This document shows, one piece after another, positions 53,360-62,846 of a stretch of 64,000 nucleotides of DNA; the stretch's first letter is position 1; each line of letters starts with the position of its first letter. Location of the stretch: the NCBI RefSeq assembly GCF_004103735.1, contig NZ_CP035281.1, positions 682,001 to 746,000 on the forward strand. Reading direction: 5' to 3'. The notes beneath the pieces are model-generated. The model saw only the letters and a program-made list of their open reading frames with translations. It was not told where the DNA came from and did not search any database. This stretch comes from Aminipila luticellarii. Its GTDB lineage: Bacteria > Bacillota > Clostridia > Peptostreptococcales > Anaerovoracaceae. Made by a program: the position numbers and the translations under genes.

Positions 53360-54454
53360 ATGAACGAAGTTTCAGGAGCAGTGAGCGCGCAAGCGGTAAC
53401 TGCGAAGAAAAAATTGGCGAGTTCCTTCTTTAAAAAAGGAATAACGATCGCTATCCTATCCGGTATTTTATATGGGTTTTATACGGCCTTTCTTACTCTT
53501 GGCATGACAAAAGGTGTATGGTCAGACTGGTATGGTGCTAATACAGCAGGACTTTCCGTCTTCATCATTACATTTGCTATTGCATCCATAGGCAGTTCAC
53601 TGAACGATACTTTAAGCGGTGTCTGGGCACTGGCTTATGCCGCATTCAGAGGTAAGGCCGGCGACTTCTTTAGAGTACTAAGAACAAAACCGGGCAAAAT
53701 TATGATTGGTGTAGCTTTAATAGGGGGTCCTATTTCCAGTACGGCGTACGTAATAGGCCTGCAGATGGCTGGTTCCATTGTTGTTCCTATTTCCGCTCTT
53801 TGTCCTTGTATTGGAGCTATCATATCCAGATTTCTTTATAAACAGGCGTTAGGAGCACGTAGATTGATTGGTATTCTGATCTGCGTAGCAGCCAGCGGAA
53901 TCATTGGAGCACAGGGAATGGCATTAGACGCTCCGGATGGAATGCTTCTTGGAATCTGCATCGCATTTATCGCAGCTGTCGGCTGGGGTATCGAAGGTTG
54001 TGTAGGCGGATATAACTGCTGCATGATGGATTCAGAAATTGGTATCACAATCAGACAGCTTACATCAGGTTTATCCAACTTAATCGTTTTAGTACCAATA
54101 TTCGGTATGTTAAGCGGAGAAGGTCCTGGAAAAACATTGAGTCTTGCTGCTCAGGCTTTTTCAGACAGCAATTCTATTTTATTCTTTGTTATCTCCGGCG
54201 GATTTGCATTTGCTTCCTATATGTTCTGGTACAGAGGAAACAGCATGTGCGGTACTGCTTTAGGTATGGCTTGTAATGGTGCGTTCTCCTTCTGGGGACC
54301 TTTCTGCTGCTGGTTAGTATTAGGACTAGCTTGGGGCATCGAAGGCTGGAACCTTGCACCTGCGGCTTGGTTCGCTGCAGTTCTTATGATTATCGGTATA
54401 TTTATTATTGCCGTAAATCCTTCAGAATTATTTGGCAAAAAGGAGGAGAACTAA
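53360..54454 (+). CDS. DMT/EamA-like transporter of the choline microcompartment operon
   Basis: The 364-residue protein has about ten membrane helices (ILSGILYGFYTAFLTLGMTK; GAIISRFLYKQALGARRLIG; FAFASYMFWYRGNSMCGTAL), the internal two-fold layout of drug/metabolite transporters. It is the first gene behind the second MerR-type promoter. Uptake of choline or export of trimethylamine are the natural guesses; the sequence does not decide. ATG follows GAAAGGAG. Confidence 0.75.
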   Translation: MNEVSGAVSAQAVTAKKKLASSFFKKGITIAILSGILYGFYTAFLTLGMTKGVWSDWYGANTAGLSVFIITFAIASIGSSLNDTLSGVWALAYAAFRGKAGDFFRVLRTKPGKIMIGVALIGGPISSTAYVIGLQMAGSIVVPISALCPCIGAIISRFLYKQALGARRLIGILICVAASGIIGAQGMALDAPDGMLLGICIAFIAAVGWGIEGCVGGYNCCMMDSEIGITIRQLTSGLSNLIVLVPIFGMLSGEGPGKTLSLAAQAFSDSNSILFFVISGGFAFASYMFWYRGNSMCGTALGMACNGAFSFWGPFCCWLVLGLAWGIEGWNLAPAAWFAAVLMIIGIFIIAVNPSELFGKKEEN

Positions 54455-54455
54455 G

Positions 54456-54722
54456 ATGAAGAAACCATTAAACTATGCAATGCTTTTACATTTTACAAAA
54501 GTAGACGAGGCTTGTGCAGATGATGTCATCGAGTCTTTGAAGGGTGACTATTCAAACTATAAAGGTTTGAAAAGAGATGCCATGATCGAAGCAATCATGA
54601 CAGCGGAAGCAAACGGAATTTTGGAAGAATCCAGATTTGAGATGGATAGCACCGGAAAGCTAAGAGTATACTACAGAGCAACTGGTGAAATGAGAGATAT
54701 TATTCTTAAGGCCATCGGCTAA
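54456..54722 (+). CDS. small conserved-looking protein of the choline operon
   Basis: ATG 54456 follows AAGGAGGAG; the product is 88 residues. It is helical and charged (LHFTKVDEACADDVIESLKG, LKRDAMIEAIMTAEANGILE) with a C-terminal YYRATGEMRDIILKAIG; the layout recalls a small winged helix. It is not a BMC shell domain. It starts one base after the transporter stop and is followed by a CCTTAGGC hairpin. Confidence 0.55.
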   Translation: MKKPLNYAMLLHFTKVDEACADDVIESLKGDYSNYKGLKRDAMIEAIMTAEANGILEESRFEMDSTGKLRVYYRATGEMRDIILKAIG

Positions 54723-54821
54723 ACACTGCCATAAAATTTACATATTGAAGCAATATGGAAAGTTTATGAATATGGCAATGAACGCAATTAATAATAAACA
54801 TTTTGTTATTAATGAAAGTAT

Positions 54822-54849
54822 CCTTAGGCTCAATGCACTGGGCCTAAGG
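54822..54849 (+). other. intergenic hairpin before the shell genes
   Basis: CCTTAGGC (54822-54829) pairs with GCCTAAGG (54842-54849); no T tract, so more likely an mRNA processing or stabilising element than a terminator. Confidence 0.5.
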
Positions 54850-54872
54850 GTAAATATGAAAGGAGGATATTC

Positions 54873-55169
54873 GTGAGATATTATGGTGAACAGGCATTAG
54901 GCCTGATTGAAACGCTTGGCATGGTACCTGCACTGGAAGGTGCGGATAAAATGCTGAAAGCTGCGGATGTTGAACTGGTAGCTTATGAAAATATCGGATC
55001 GACACTGGTTACAATTTTAGTTAAGGGTGACGTTGCTGCCGTGAAGGCGGCGGTAGAAGCCGGTGCGGAAGCTGCTTCCGCAATCGGAAAGCTGACCGCA
55101 AAGAATGTAATGCCTCGTCCAATTCCGGCTGTAGGGGACATCGTATCAGTACATGATATTGATGCCTAG
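54873..55169 (+). CDS. BMC-H microcompartment shell protein
   Basis: GTG start behind AAAGGAGGATATTC. The 98-residue protein is a single BMC domain: ALGLIETLGMVPALEGADKM, LKAADVELVAYENIGSTLVT, VKGDVAAVKAAVEAGAEAAS. Such proteins form hexamers that tile the shell facets. It is paired with a second BMC-H gene 32 bases on; both feed the choline lyase compartment. Confidence 0.93.
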   Translation: MRYYGEQALGLIETLGMVPALEGADKMLKAADVELVAYENIGSTLVTILVKGDVAAVKAAVEAGAEAASAIGKLTAKNVMPRPIPAVGDIVSVHDIDA

Positions 55170-55201
55170 TAAATTATTATTTTAAGAAAGGAACTACACA
55201 G

Positions 55202-55507
55202 ATGGCAAATTTTGAAGCTTTAGGCTTAGTTGAAACCTTTGGTTTGGTTTTCGTTTTAGAGGCGGCTGATGCAATGTGTAAGGCAGCTGACGTGGAATTG
55301 GTAGGATACGAAAACACAGCATCTGGATACATCTCAGTATTAGTAAGAGGAGACGTAGGAGCATGCAAGACTGCTGTAGCTGCCGGAGTAAAGGCTGTAC
55401 AGGAAATGGAAGACGGCAATCTTTACAGTTCAGTTGTTATCGCAAGACCGCATCAGGATCTTGAAAAGATCATTGCTCGTTACTCGCTCGACAAATTACT
55501 TGGTTAA
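55202..55507 (+). CDS. BMC-H microcompartment shell protein
   Basis: A 101-residue BMC-domain protein: ALGLVETFGLVFVLEAADAM, CKAADVELVGYENTASGYIS, VRGDVGACKTAVAAGVKAVQ, with a slightly longer C-terminal tail than its neighbour (RPHQDLEKIIARYSLDKLLG). Expected hexameric shell tile; different pore-loop residues from the preceding one suggest a different permeability. Confidence 0.93.
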   Translation: MANFEALGLVETFGLVFVLEAADAMCKAADVELVGYENTASGYISVLVRGDVGACKTAVAAGVKAVQEMEDGNLYSSVVIARPHQDLEKIIARYSLDKLLG

Positions 55508-55560
55508 TAATCTGCTGTTAAATCAGCAAGTTAGAATTTTGACGAAGAGGAGAGTCCTAA

Positions 55561-57060
55561 ATGAATATTATTGATAATGATTTGCTCTCCATACAAGAAT
55601 CTCGAATTCTTGCGGAGAATGCACGCGAAGCTCAGAAAGCTCTGGCAACTTTTCCGCAGGAAAAGTTGGATGAGATTGTTGAACGCATGGCGGAAGAAAT
55701 CGATAAGCACATCGGCGAATTAGCTAAAATGTCCTGTGACGAAACCGATTATGGAAATTGGCAGGACAAATGCATTAAAAATAAATTTGTCTGCGAATAT
55801 TTACGCACAAGACTTAGAGGCATGCGCTGTGTGGGCATTATCGACGAAGACAAACAAAACAGAACAATGGATGTGGGAGTGCCAATGGGGGTCATCGTAG
55901 CGCTTTGTCCTGCGACGAGCCCGGTATCTACTACAATATACAAAGCTTTAATAGCAATTAAATCAGGAAATGCGATTATATTTTCCCCTCATCCGAGAGC
56001 AAAAAATACGATTGCAAAAACTCTTGACATTTTAATTCGTGCAGCGGAGGGCTATGGACTGCCGGAAGGGGCTATTGCGTATCTGCATACGGTTACCCAA
56101 AGCGGTACGATTGAACTGATGAATCATAAAGCAACCTCTTTAATTATGAACACAGGTGTTCCCGCCATGCTGAATGCAGCATATCAGGCAGGAAAACCCG
56201 TTATATATGGAGGAAATGGCAACGGCCCGGCATTTATTGAACGCACAGCAGATATAAAACAAGCAGTATGCGATATTATTACCAGCAAAACTTTTGATAA
56301 CGGTATTGTATCGGCAGCTGAACAGTCTATTGTGGTAGACAGCTGCATTGCCGCAGAGGTGAAAGCTGAATTACAAAATAACGGTGCTTATTTTATGTCA
56401 GAAGAGGAAGCTAAGAAGCTTGGTGCTTTATTCTTCCGTTTTGACGGAAGTGCAGATTCGGAAATGTTTGGTAAAACGGCTCAGCAATTAGCTAAAAAAG
56501 CTGGTTTCTGGGTACCTGACAATGTAAAGATCCTTATTTCGGAGCAAAAATATGTTTCGGATGAGAATCCATACTCGAAAGAAAAGCTATGTCCTGTTTT
56601 GGCTTACTACATTGAAGACGACTGGATGCATGCCTGTGAAAAGTGTATTGAACTCTTATTGAGTGAGAGACATGGACATACTCTCGTTATTCATTCCAAT
56701 GACGAAGAGGTAATCCGTCAGTTTGCATTAAAGAAGCCAGTAGGCAGAGTTCTTGTAAACACACCAGCTGTTTTCGGCAGTATGGGTGCGACAACGAATC
56801 TGTTCCCTGCTATGACTTTAGGAAGCGGATCGGCAGGAGAAGGGATGACCTCCGATAATGTTTCGCCTATGAATCTGATCTATGTCCGTAAAGTTGGATA
56901 TGGAGTGCGAAAAGCAGAAGAAATTACCAAGCGTATATTAGCAGAAGAAAGCGATTCCTCTTGTGCATCAGTGTGCAAGGAAGAAAAAGAATCTGAGAAT
57001 ATACAATTGCTTCACAGTATTTTACAAAAAGCTGTAGAAGCAATTCAAGAGTATAAATAG
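55561..57060 (+). CDS. CoA-acylating aldehyde-dehydrogenase-family protein with Ser in place of catalytic Cys (CutB-like)
   Basis: The 499-residue protein is of the AdhE-N/EutE/PduP class: IVALCPATSPVSTTIYKALI, GGNGNGPAFIERTADIKQAV, and SKTFDNGIVSAAEQSIVVDS. In active family members the last motif reads ..ICASEQS..; here the nucleophile position is S251 (codon TCG). The C-terminal IQLLHSILQKAVEAIQEYK looks like an encapsulation helix. In the choline pathway acetaldehyde is converted to acetyl-CoA; this copy may be a non-catalytic paralogue, with an active one outside the window. Confidence 0.82.
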   Translation: MNIIDNDLLSIQESRILAENAREAQKALATFPQEKLDEIVERMAEEIDKHIGELAKMSCDETDYGNWQDKCIKNKFVCEYLRTRLRGMRCVGIIDEDKQNRTMDVGVPMGVIVALCPATSPVSTTIYKALIAIKSGNAIIFSPHPRAKNTIAKTLDILIRAAEGYGLPEGAIAYLHTVTQSGTIELMNHKATSLIMNTGVPAMLNAAYQAGKPVIYGGNGNGPAFIERTADIKQAVCDIITSKTFDNGIVSAAEQSIVVDSCIAAEVKAELQNNGAYFMSEEEAKKLGALFFRFDGSADSEMFGKTAQQLAKKAGFWVPDNVKILISEQKYVSDENPYSKEKLCPVLAYYIEDDWMHACEKCIELLLSERHGHTLVIHSNDEEVIRQFALKKPVGRVLVNTPAVFGSMGATTNLFPAMTLGSGSAGEGMTSDNVSPMNLIYVRKVGYGVRKAEEITKRILAEESDSSCASVCKEEKESENIQLLHSILQKAVEAIQEYK

Positions 57061-57115
57061 CTAAAATCAGACTGAAGAATCTGATAAAAATAAAGAAGAA
57101 TGAGAGGTACAAATT

Positions 57116-59662
57116 TTGGATATTCGTGAATTTTCAGAAAAATTTGCAGAAGCTACCAAGAGTATGTCTGCAGAAGAACGCTCAGCTATCATGAAAATGT
57201 TTGAAGGTGTTTCAGGCGAAATTACAAAACCTGCAACGACCACTAGCGGAGACCACGTCGCTGCAGCTCATGGCTCTGGTATTCCGGAGGGAATGACCCA
57301 GAGACATAAATTATTAAAGGAAACTTATTTAAAGCAGGTTCCGACTATTACCACACACCGTGCTGTAGCCGTTACAAAAATTGCGAAGGAAAACCCAGGT
57401 ATGCCGAAGATCGAACTTCGTGCAAAGTGTTTTAAATATTGCTGCGAAACCGCACCACTGGTTATTCAGGACAACGAATTGATCGTCGGAGCTCCTTGCG
57501 GCGCACCTCGTGCCGGAGCATTTTCTCCTGATATTGCGTGGAGATGGCTGCAGGATGAAATCGATACAATCGGAACTCGTCCGCAGGATCCGTTCTTCAT
57601 TTCAGAAGAAGATAAGAAAATTTTACGTGAAGAATTATTCCCTTTTTGGGCAGGCAAGTCTGTTGACGAGTTCTGTGAAGACCAGTACAGAGAAGCTGGC
57701 GTATGGGAATTATCCGGCGAATCTTTTGTTTCGGATTGTTCTTACCACGCAACGAACGGCGGCGGAGACTCCAACCCTGGATACGATGTAATCCTTATGA
57801 AAAAAGGTATGCTGGATATTCAGCAGGAAGCAAAAGATCATCTTGCTAAATTAGATTATGAAAATCCGGATGACATCGAAAAGATTTATTTCTATAAATC
57901 AATCGTTGATACAACAGAAGGCGTTATGATTTACGCAAAGCGTATGTCAGAATATGCTGCTGAACTGGCTGCAAAGGAAACAAATCCTCAGCGTAAAGCA
58001 GAATTGCAGAAGATTTCAGAAATAAACGCAAAGGTTCCTGCTCATAAGCCGGAAACTTTCTGGGAAGCAATCCAGTCTATGTTTACCATTGAATCTTTAC
58101 TAGTAGTAGAAGAAAATCAGACTGGTATGTCCATCGGACGTGCGGATCAGTATATGTACCCATTCTACAAGGCTGATATTGAATCAGGCCGTATGACTGA
58201 ATATGAAGCATTTGATTTAGCCGGTTGTATGCTGATCAAGCTATCTGAAATGATGTGGGTTACAAGTGAAGGTGCTTCTAAGTTCTTTGCAGGATATCAG
58301 CCATTTGTAAACATGTGCGTCGGCGGTGTTACTCGTGACGGACGTGATGCAACAAACGATTTGACTTACCTGTTAATGGACGCTGTAAGACACGTTCGAA
58401 TTTATCAGCCATCACTGGCTTGCCGTATTCATAAGGCTTCTCCGCAGAAATACCTGAAGAAGATTGTTGATGTAGTACGTGCCGGCATGGGCTTCCCTGC
58501 TTGTCACTTCGACGATACCCATATCAAGATGATGCTGGCAAAGGGCGTTTCTATTGAAGACGCCAGAGACTACTGCCTGATGGGCTGTGTAGAACCTCAG
58601 AAGTCCGGTCGTTTATATCAGTGGACATCTACAGCTTATACCCAGTGGCCGATTTGTATTGAGCTTGTTCTCAATCACGGTGTTCCGCTTTGGTATGGCA
58701 AACAGGTTTGCCCGGACTTTGGCGACATCAGTCAGTATAAGACATATGAAGAATTTGACGCTGCCGTTAAGCGAATGATTCAGTATGTAACCAAGTGGAC
58801 AAGTGTTGCTACCGTTATTTCACAGCGTGTTCACAGAGACTTGGCACCAAAGCCGCTTATGTCCATCATGTATGAAGGCTGTATGGAAAAAGGTAAAGAC
58901 GTTTCAGCAGGCGGTGCAATGTACAACTTCGGACCTGGCGTAGTTTGGTCCGGTCTTGCAACATATGCAGATTCCATGGCTGCTATCAAGAAAGTCGTAT
59001 TTGACGACAAGAAGTGCACCTTGGAACAGCTGAACACAGCATTGAAGTCTGACTTTGCCGGATATGAACAGATTAAGGCGGACTGCCTTGCCGCTCCTAA
59101 GTATGGTAATGATGATGATTATGCAGATTTCATTGCTGCAGATTTAATCAACTTTACTGAAATGGATCACAGAAAATATAAGACTTTGTACTCTGTACTG
59201 AGCCACGGAACTCTGTCCATTTCCAATAATACGCCGTTTGGTCAGATGACAGGTGCGTCTGCAAACGGACGTGCGGCGTGGGCTCCGTTATCAGACGGTA
59301 TCAGTCCAAGTCAGGGCGCTGACTTTAAAGGACCTACAGCGATCATCAAGTCCGTTTCAAAGTTGTCTTGTGACAACATGAATATCGGCATGGTTCATAA
59401 CTTCAAGCTGATGGCAGGTCTTTTGGATACACCGGAAGGAGAAGCCGGCATTGTTGCATTGCTTCGTGCCGCTTGTGCGTTCGGCAATGGCGAAATGCAG
59501 TTCAACTATCTGGATAACAAGACGCTGATCGAAGCGCAGAAGCATCCGGAACAGTATCGTGACCTAGTTGTTCGTGTAGCCGGTTACAGTGCATTCTTCG
59601 TAGAATTGTGTAAGGATGTTCAGGATGAAATCATCAGCAGAACTATGCTGACGCATTTCTAA
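57116..59662 (+). CDS. cutC: choline trimethylamine-lyase, glycyl-radical enzyme
   Basis: TTG start at 57116 follows GAGAGG. The 848-residue protein cleaves choline to trimethylamine and acetaldehyde. The active-site set of characterised CutC is present at a constant +2 offset: Y210 and D218 ([10 protein letters not shown]), F397, C491 and E493 (GCVEPQ), Y508 (TSTAYTQWP) and radical G823 (RVAGYSAFF). The N-terminal [20 protein letters not shown] is an amphipathic encapsulation-type helix. Oxygen-sensitive; needs CutD for activation. It is flanked by shell genes. Confidence 0.95.
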   Translation: MDIREFSEKFAEATKSMSAEERSAIMKMFEGVSGEITKPATTTSGDHVAAAHGSGIPEGMTQRHKLLKETYLKQVPTITTHRAVAVTKIAKENPGMPKIELRAKCFKYCCETAPLVIQDNELIVGAPCGAPRAGAFSPDIAWRWLQDEIDTIGTRPQDPFFISEEDKKILREELFPFWAGKSVDEFCEDQYREAGVWELSGESFVSDCSYHATNGGGDSNPGYDVILMKKGMLDIQQEAKDHLAKLDYENPDDIEKIYFYKSIVDTTEGVMIYAKRMSEYAAELAAKETNPQRKAELQKISEINAKVPAHKPETFWEAIQSMFTIESLLVVEENQTGMSIGRADQYMYPFYKADIESGRMTEYEAFDLAGCMLIKLSEMMWVTSEGASKFFAGYQPFVNMCVGGVTRDGRDATNDLTYLLMDAVRHVRIYQPSLACRIHKASPQKYLKKIVDVVRAGMGFPACHFDDTHIKMMLAKGVSIEDARDYCLMGCVEPQKSGRLYQWTSTAYTQWPICIELVLNHGVPLWYGKQVCPDFGDISQYKTYEEFDAAVKRMIQYVTKWTSVATVISQRVHRDLAPKPLMSIMYEGCMEKGKDVSAGGAMYNFGPGVVWSGLATYADSMAAIKKVVFDDKKCTLEQLNTALKSDFAGYEQIKADCLAAPKYGNDDDYADFIAADLINFTEMDHRKYKTLYSVLSHGTLSISNNTPFGQMTGASANGRAAWAPLSDGISPSQGADFKGPTAIIKSVSKLSCDNMNIGMVHNFKLMAGLLDTPEGEAGIVALLRAACAFGNGEMQFNYLDNKTLIEAQKHPEQYRDLVVRVAGYSAFFVELCKDVQDEIISRTMLTHF

Positions 59663-59697
59663 ACTATAAATTAAATTGACTTTAAACAAATAGCTTT

Positions 59698-59745
59698 GCT
59701 GCCTGCGCTTTGTCGGCAATAAAGCCGCAGAAATTTGCGGGCAGC
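59698..59745 (+). other. cutC-cutD intergenic hairpin
   Basis: GCTGCCTGC (59698-59706) pairs with GCGGGCAGC (59737-59745), with inner GCTTT/AAAGC (59707-59711 / 59721-59725). No T tract; a possible RNA-stability or attenuation element lowering cutD relative to cutC. Confidence 0.55.
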
Positions 59746-59796
59746 AATCCTTATTGGTTAAAGACCAAGATAGATCAAATTGGAGATTGAAATAGT

Positions 59797-60750
59797 ATGA
59801 ACAATGCAAACACAGGTGTTATTGAAAGAAAAGCAACGATTTTCAATATACAAAAATACAATATGTATGATGGTCCCGGTGTAAGAACGCTCGTGTTTTT
59901 TAAAGGATGTCCGCTCCGCTGCAAATGGTGCGCAAATCCCGAGGGATTAGAAAAGAAATTTCAAGTCATGTTCAAAAGCAATTCATGTACGAATTGCGGA
60001 GCTTGTGTTTCTGTTTGTCCGGTTGGAATACATTCTATTTCAAAGGATACTCAAGAGCATGAAGTACAGCACAACATTGATTGTCTTGGATGCCAAAAAT
60101 GTGTAGAAGTTTGTAATGCTAAGGCACTTACTATTGTGGGGGAAGTCAAAACGATTTCTGAATTGATGGAAATCATTTTAGAAGACAAGACCTTTTATGA
60201 AGTTTCAGGAGGCGGAGTTACTCTGGGCGGTGGTGAAGTAACCATGCAGACAGAGGCCGCAACCAGTCTATTGCAGGCTTGCAAGCAGGAAGGTATCAAT
60301 ACTGCAATCGAGACCTGCGGATATACGAAAACTGAAAACATCTTAAAAATTGCAGAATTTACGGATTTATTTCTTTATGACGTGAAACAGATGGACCCAG
60401 ACAAGCATTTTGAATGGACAGGAGTTCGTAATGAACAAATTTTAACGAATTTGAAAGAACTTCTTCATAGAAGATATAACGTCAAGGTTAGAATGCCTAT
60501 GCTAAAGGGTATAAATGACAGTGAGGAAGAAATAAGGCAGGTCATTGAATTTTTAATGCCTTACCGTGATCAAAAGAATTTTAAAGGGATTGATTTGCTT
60601 CCGTATCACAAGCTAGGTGTAAATAAGTATAATCAGCTTGGTAAAGAATATCCTATTAAAGGAGATCCAAGCTTAAGTGATGAAGATTTAGACAGAATTG
60701 AAGGATGGATCAAGAAGTATGACTTCCCTGTGTCTGTTATTCGTCATTAG
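59797..60750 (+). CDS. cutD: CutD, radical-SAM glycyl-radical activating enzyme
   Basis: The 317-residue protein has the radical-SAM CxxxCxxC motif in FFKGCPLRCKWCANPEG (C38, C42, C45) and two ferredoxin-type inserts, SCTNCGACVSVCPVGI and CLGCQKCVEVCNAKAL, typical of activases that install the glycyl radical using SAM and low-potential electrons. GGGVTLGGGEVTMQ is the SAM-binding segment. It is directly downstream of cutC. Named by context; activases of related enzymes are similar in sequence. Confidence 0.93.
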   Translation: MNNANTGVIERKATIFNIQKYNMYDGPGVRTLVFFKGCPLRCKWCANPEGLEKKFQVMFKSNSCTNCGACVSVCPVGIHSISKDTQEHEVQHNIDCLGCQKCVEVCNAKALTIVGEVKTISELMEIILEDKTFYEVSGGGVTLGGGEVTMQTEAATSLLQACKQEGINTAIETCGYTKTENILKIAEFTDLFLYDVKQMDPDKHFEWTGVRNEQILTNLKELLHRRYNVKVRMPMLKGINDSEEEIRQVIEFLMPYRDQKNFKGIDLLPYHKLGVNKYNQLGKEYPIKGDPSLSDEDLDRIEGWIKKYDFPVSVIRH

Positions 60751-60791
60751 AAGGTGAAGGATTATTCGAACAGAAGTGAAAGGTAAGTTTT

Positions 60792-61145
60792 ATGGGAACA
60801 GCTATTGAAAAAGCTACAGAGCGTATCATACAGGAATCGGTACCTGGCAAACAGGTCACCATTGCTCACGTGATTGCTTCGCCCATGCCTGATATATATG
60901 AGCGTTTGGGAATAGATGACAGAGGGGCTATAGGAATTCTCACCCTGTCACCTTATGAAACAGCTATCATTGCAGCAGATGTTGCAACGAAGACAGCAGA
61001 TGTAGAAATTGGATTTTTAGATCGTTTCACCGGCTCAGTTGTTATCAGCGGTGATGTGCAAAGCGTTACGACAGCACTGGAAGCCGTAACTGACACCTTG
61101 TGTAACTTGCTTGGCTTTACAACAGTTCCTATTACAAAGACATGA
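60792..61145 (+). CDS. EutS/PduU-like permuted BMC shell protein
   Basis: The 117-residue product contains a BMC domain with a permuted start: KQVTIAHVIASPMPDIYERL, GIDDRGAIGILTLSPYETAI, ADVATKTADVEIGFLDRFTG. This is the EutS/PduU pattern, forming bent or plugged hexamers. Start behind GTGAAAGGTAAG. The stop overlaps the GTPase start by 4 bases (ATGA). Confidence 0.85.
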   Translation: MGTAIEKATERIIQESVPGKQVTIAHVIASPMPDIYERLGIDDRGAIGILTLSPYETAIIAADVATKTADVEIGFLDRFTGSVVISGDVQSVTTALEAVTDTLCNLLGFTTVPITKT

Positions 61146-61588
61146 AGAAAAAGCGTGTTATGGTGATAGGTCCTACGCATTGCGGAAAGACAACACTGGT
61201 AAATGAATTAAACGATTATGATGGTCCATTAAGAAAAACACAGGATACCATTTACGGAGAAAAAACCATTGATATGCCCAGTTCATATGTAGCGATTCCC
61301 TGGATGTATAAGCATCTGATCGCTACGGCACAAAATGCGGCATCGCACATATTACTGCTGGTAGATCAATCAAATCCAGTGGAAATTTATTCACCGGGCT
61401 TTGCCAGAGTGTTTAGATGTCCGGTCATCGGTGTAATAACCAAATGTGATTTGAAGCCGGAAAATGAGCGAGTGTGTTTAAGGCAGTTGAAGCAGATAGG
61501 TGTGAAAGAACCCTATTTTAAGATAAGTGTTCCGGAAGGAATAGGAGTCGAGGCTTTAAAGGCATATATAATTAGTACTACAAAGTAA
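61142..61588 (+). CDS. eutP: EutP/PduV-like small GTPase
   Basis: The 148-residue protein has a P-loop (GPTHCGKTTLVNEL), a DxxG-like turn replaced by IDMPSSYVAIP, and TKCDLKP as the guanine-specificity motif. EutP/PduV proteins are Ras-like GTPases linked to microcompartments, proposed to help shell positioning or to act as acetate kinase. Coupled to the EutS-like gene by overlap. Confidence 0.85.
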   Translation: MKKKRVMVIGPTHCGKTTLVNELNDYDGPLRKTQDTIYGEKTIDMPSSYVAIPWMYKHLIATAQNAASHILLLVDQSNPVEIYSPGFARVFRCPVIGVITKCDLKPENERVCLRQLKQIGVKEPYFKISVPEGIGVEALKAYIISTTK

Positions 61589-61604
61589 GTAAAGGGGGAT
61601 GAAT

Positions 61605-62318
61605 ATGAAATTCATAACCGAAGAAGATCTGAGAGATCTATATCGAAGTGAACCTTTTACCACCTATGAAATGGAACCGGGAACAAGACTTACCCCAGGA
61701 GCACGTCAGTTTTTAGCGGATCGGGGAATCAACATGTTTGACGACCAACCGTTTGTAAAGAAATATGTAGTGACAACCAGTGAAGATGCGACAAATGTGA
61801 AAGCGGAAGGAAAAAATCCGGAAGCCGGGCAAAAGAAACAAATAAGCTGGAAAGAAAAGAAACTTTATTGTAAAATGAAGTCAATGGAAGCTTTATTTCT
61901 TTCAACTGGGCAAGAGCTATTAAGCAAAGATGTCTTTTTAGCGCAAAGTGTGATCAATTTAGGCAAACAATTTGCGGGAATTAGAGCATTTGCGGAAGGT
62001 AAGGGCTTAGGTGAAGTCGTATGCTGTCAGGAGTGCAGCGGAATGAATGGAGAAAATTTCTGTGAAGATATGGAGGACTGTTTTGATATAACAGAATTTC
62101 ATATGCAGCTGGAAAAAGGCAAGGAAATATTGAGTCTCCACAAACTGCGCTGCGCGCTGAGGGAAGTAGAGCCAGCGATAATGGAAGCATACGAAGACCA
62201 ACCGAATGAAATGAAACGGTCTGAAGAAATGATCGGTAAAGTGAACAAAATTGTCAATGCTTTATCTCAAATGATTTGTTCAGCTGTTGGAGGAAAGGAA
62301 TGTCAGAAAAAAACCTGA
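61605..62318 (+). CDS. EutT N-terminal-like microcompartment protein
   Basis: ATG 61605 is chosen 6 bases after AGGGGG; ATG 61599 is too close. The 237-residue product begins FITEEDLRDLYRSEPFTTYE and LTPGARQFLADRGINMFD, the N-terminal signature of EutT cobalamin adenosyltransferases. The remainder contains VVCCQECSGMNGENFCEDME, a Cys cluster, and helices, but the adenosyltransferase ATP-binding motif is not evident to me. CutC does not need cobalamin, so a different role is likely. Confidence 0.6.
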   Translation: MKFITEEDLRDLYRSEPFTTYEMEPGTRLTPGARQFLADRGINMFDDQPFVKKYVVTTSEDATNVKAEGKNPEAGQKKQISWKEKKLYCKMKSMEALFLSTGQELLSKDVFLAQSVINLGKQFAGIRAFAEGKGLGEVVCCQECSGMNGENFCEDMEDCFDITEFHMQLEKGKEILSLHKLRCALREVEPAIMEAYEDQPNEMKRSEEMIGKVNKIVNALSQMICSAVGGKECQKKT

Positions 62319-62540
62319 CTCTGACAATATTCCCCGGTCATTTCGGGTGTGTATAATATGAAACCCACATGTTACATCGCAGATGCGTGTGCGGCTTCAA
62401 ACTAAATAAAAAACAATTATGATGTACAGAAACAAACAGGTATCTTTACCCATAAGCCAAAGGATCTGATGTTTGCAGCTCCGCCGGAGCAGAACGAAAA
62501 AGGCGGAGGGGAAAGCATTGAACAGAAAGGATGTTGTAAA
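62319..62540. other. 222-base gap within the operon
   Basis: No ORF with a ribosome site; GCTCC-GCC-GGAGC forms a short hairpin at about 62478-62490. Nothing else recognised. Confidence 0.4.
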
Positions 62541-62846
62541 ATGGAATTTCGAATTATTAAAACTCCTTCCAAAGGTACCATGGATATTCTCAAACGTCGA
62601 ATGGGATCGAACAATAAATCAGACTTTGATAATGTAGATGCGGTAGGTTTGGTTCAGGGGAAAATGATTGAAATGATATGCGCAGCAGATGTTGCTGAGA
62701 AGGCAGTTGGTGTTACGGTCGAAGACATTAGAGGAAGCTGCCCTCAGAATATGATTTTGATTGCGATTTTCGGCGATACAGCATCTGTAGAAGATGCGAT
62801 CCATGAGATAAAACGGAAATTGGAAGAAGGGAAAGATTTATGGTAA
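62541..62846 (+). CDS. BMC-domain shell protein
   Basis: ATG 62541 follows AGAAAGGATGTTG; the upstream frame to 62469 lacks a site. The 101-residue protein resembles BMC-H proteins: FDNVDAVGLVQGKMIEMICA, ADVAEKAVGVTVEDIRGSCP, IFGDTASVEDAIHEIKRKLE. It has an N-terminal extension (RIIKTPSKGTMDILKRR) like some PduK/EutM-related tiles. Confidence 0.75.
   Translation: MEFRIIKTPSKGTMDILKRRMGSNNKSDFDNVDAVGLVQGKMIEMICAADVAEKAVGVTVEDIRGSCPQNMILIAIFGDTASVEDAIHEIKRKLEEGKDLW

Noticed and set aside
57116-59662. Glycyl-radical diol dehydratase, pyruvate formate-lyase or hydroxyproline dehydratase
   Set aside because: The Y/D/F/C/E/Y/G set matches choline lyase at constant spacing and the locus has CutC-type neighbours.
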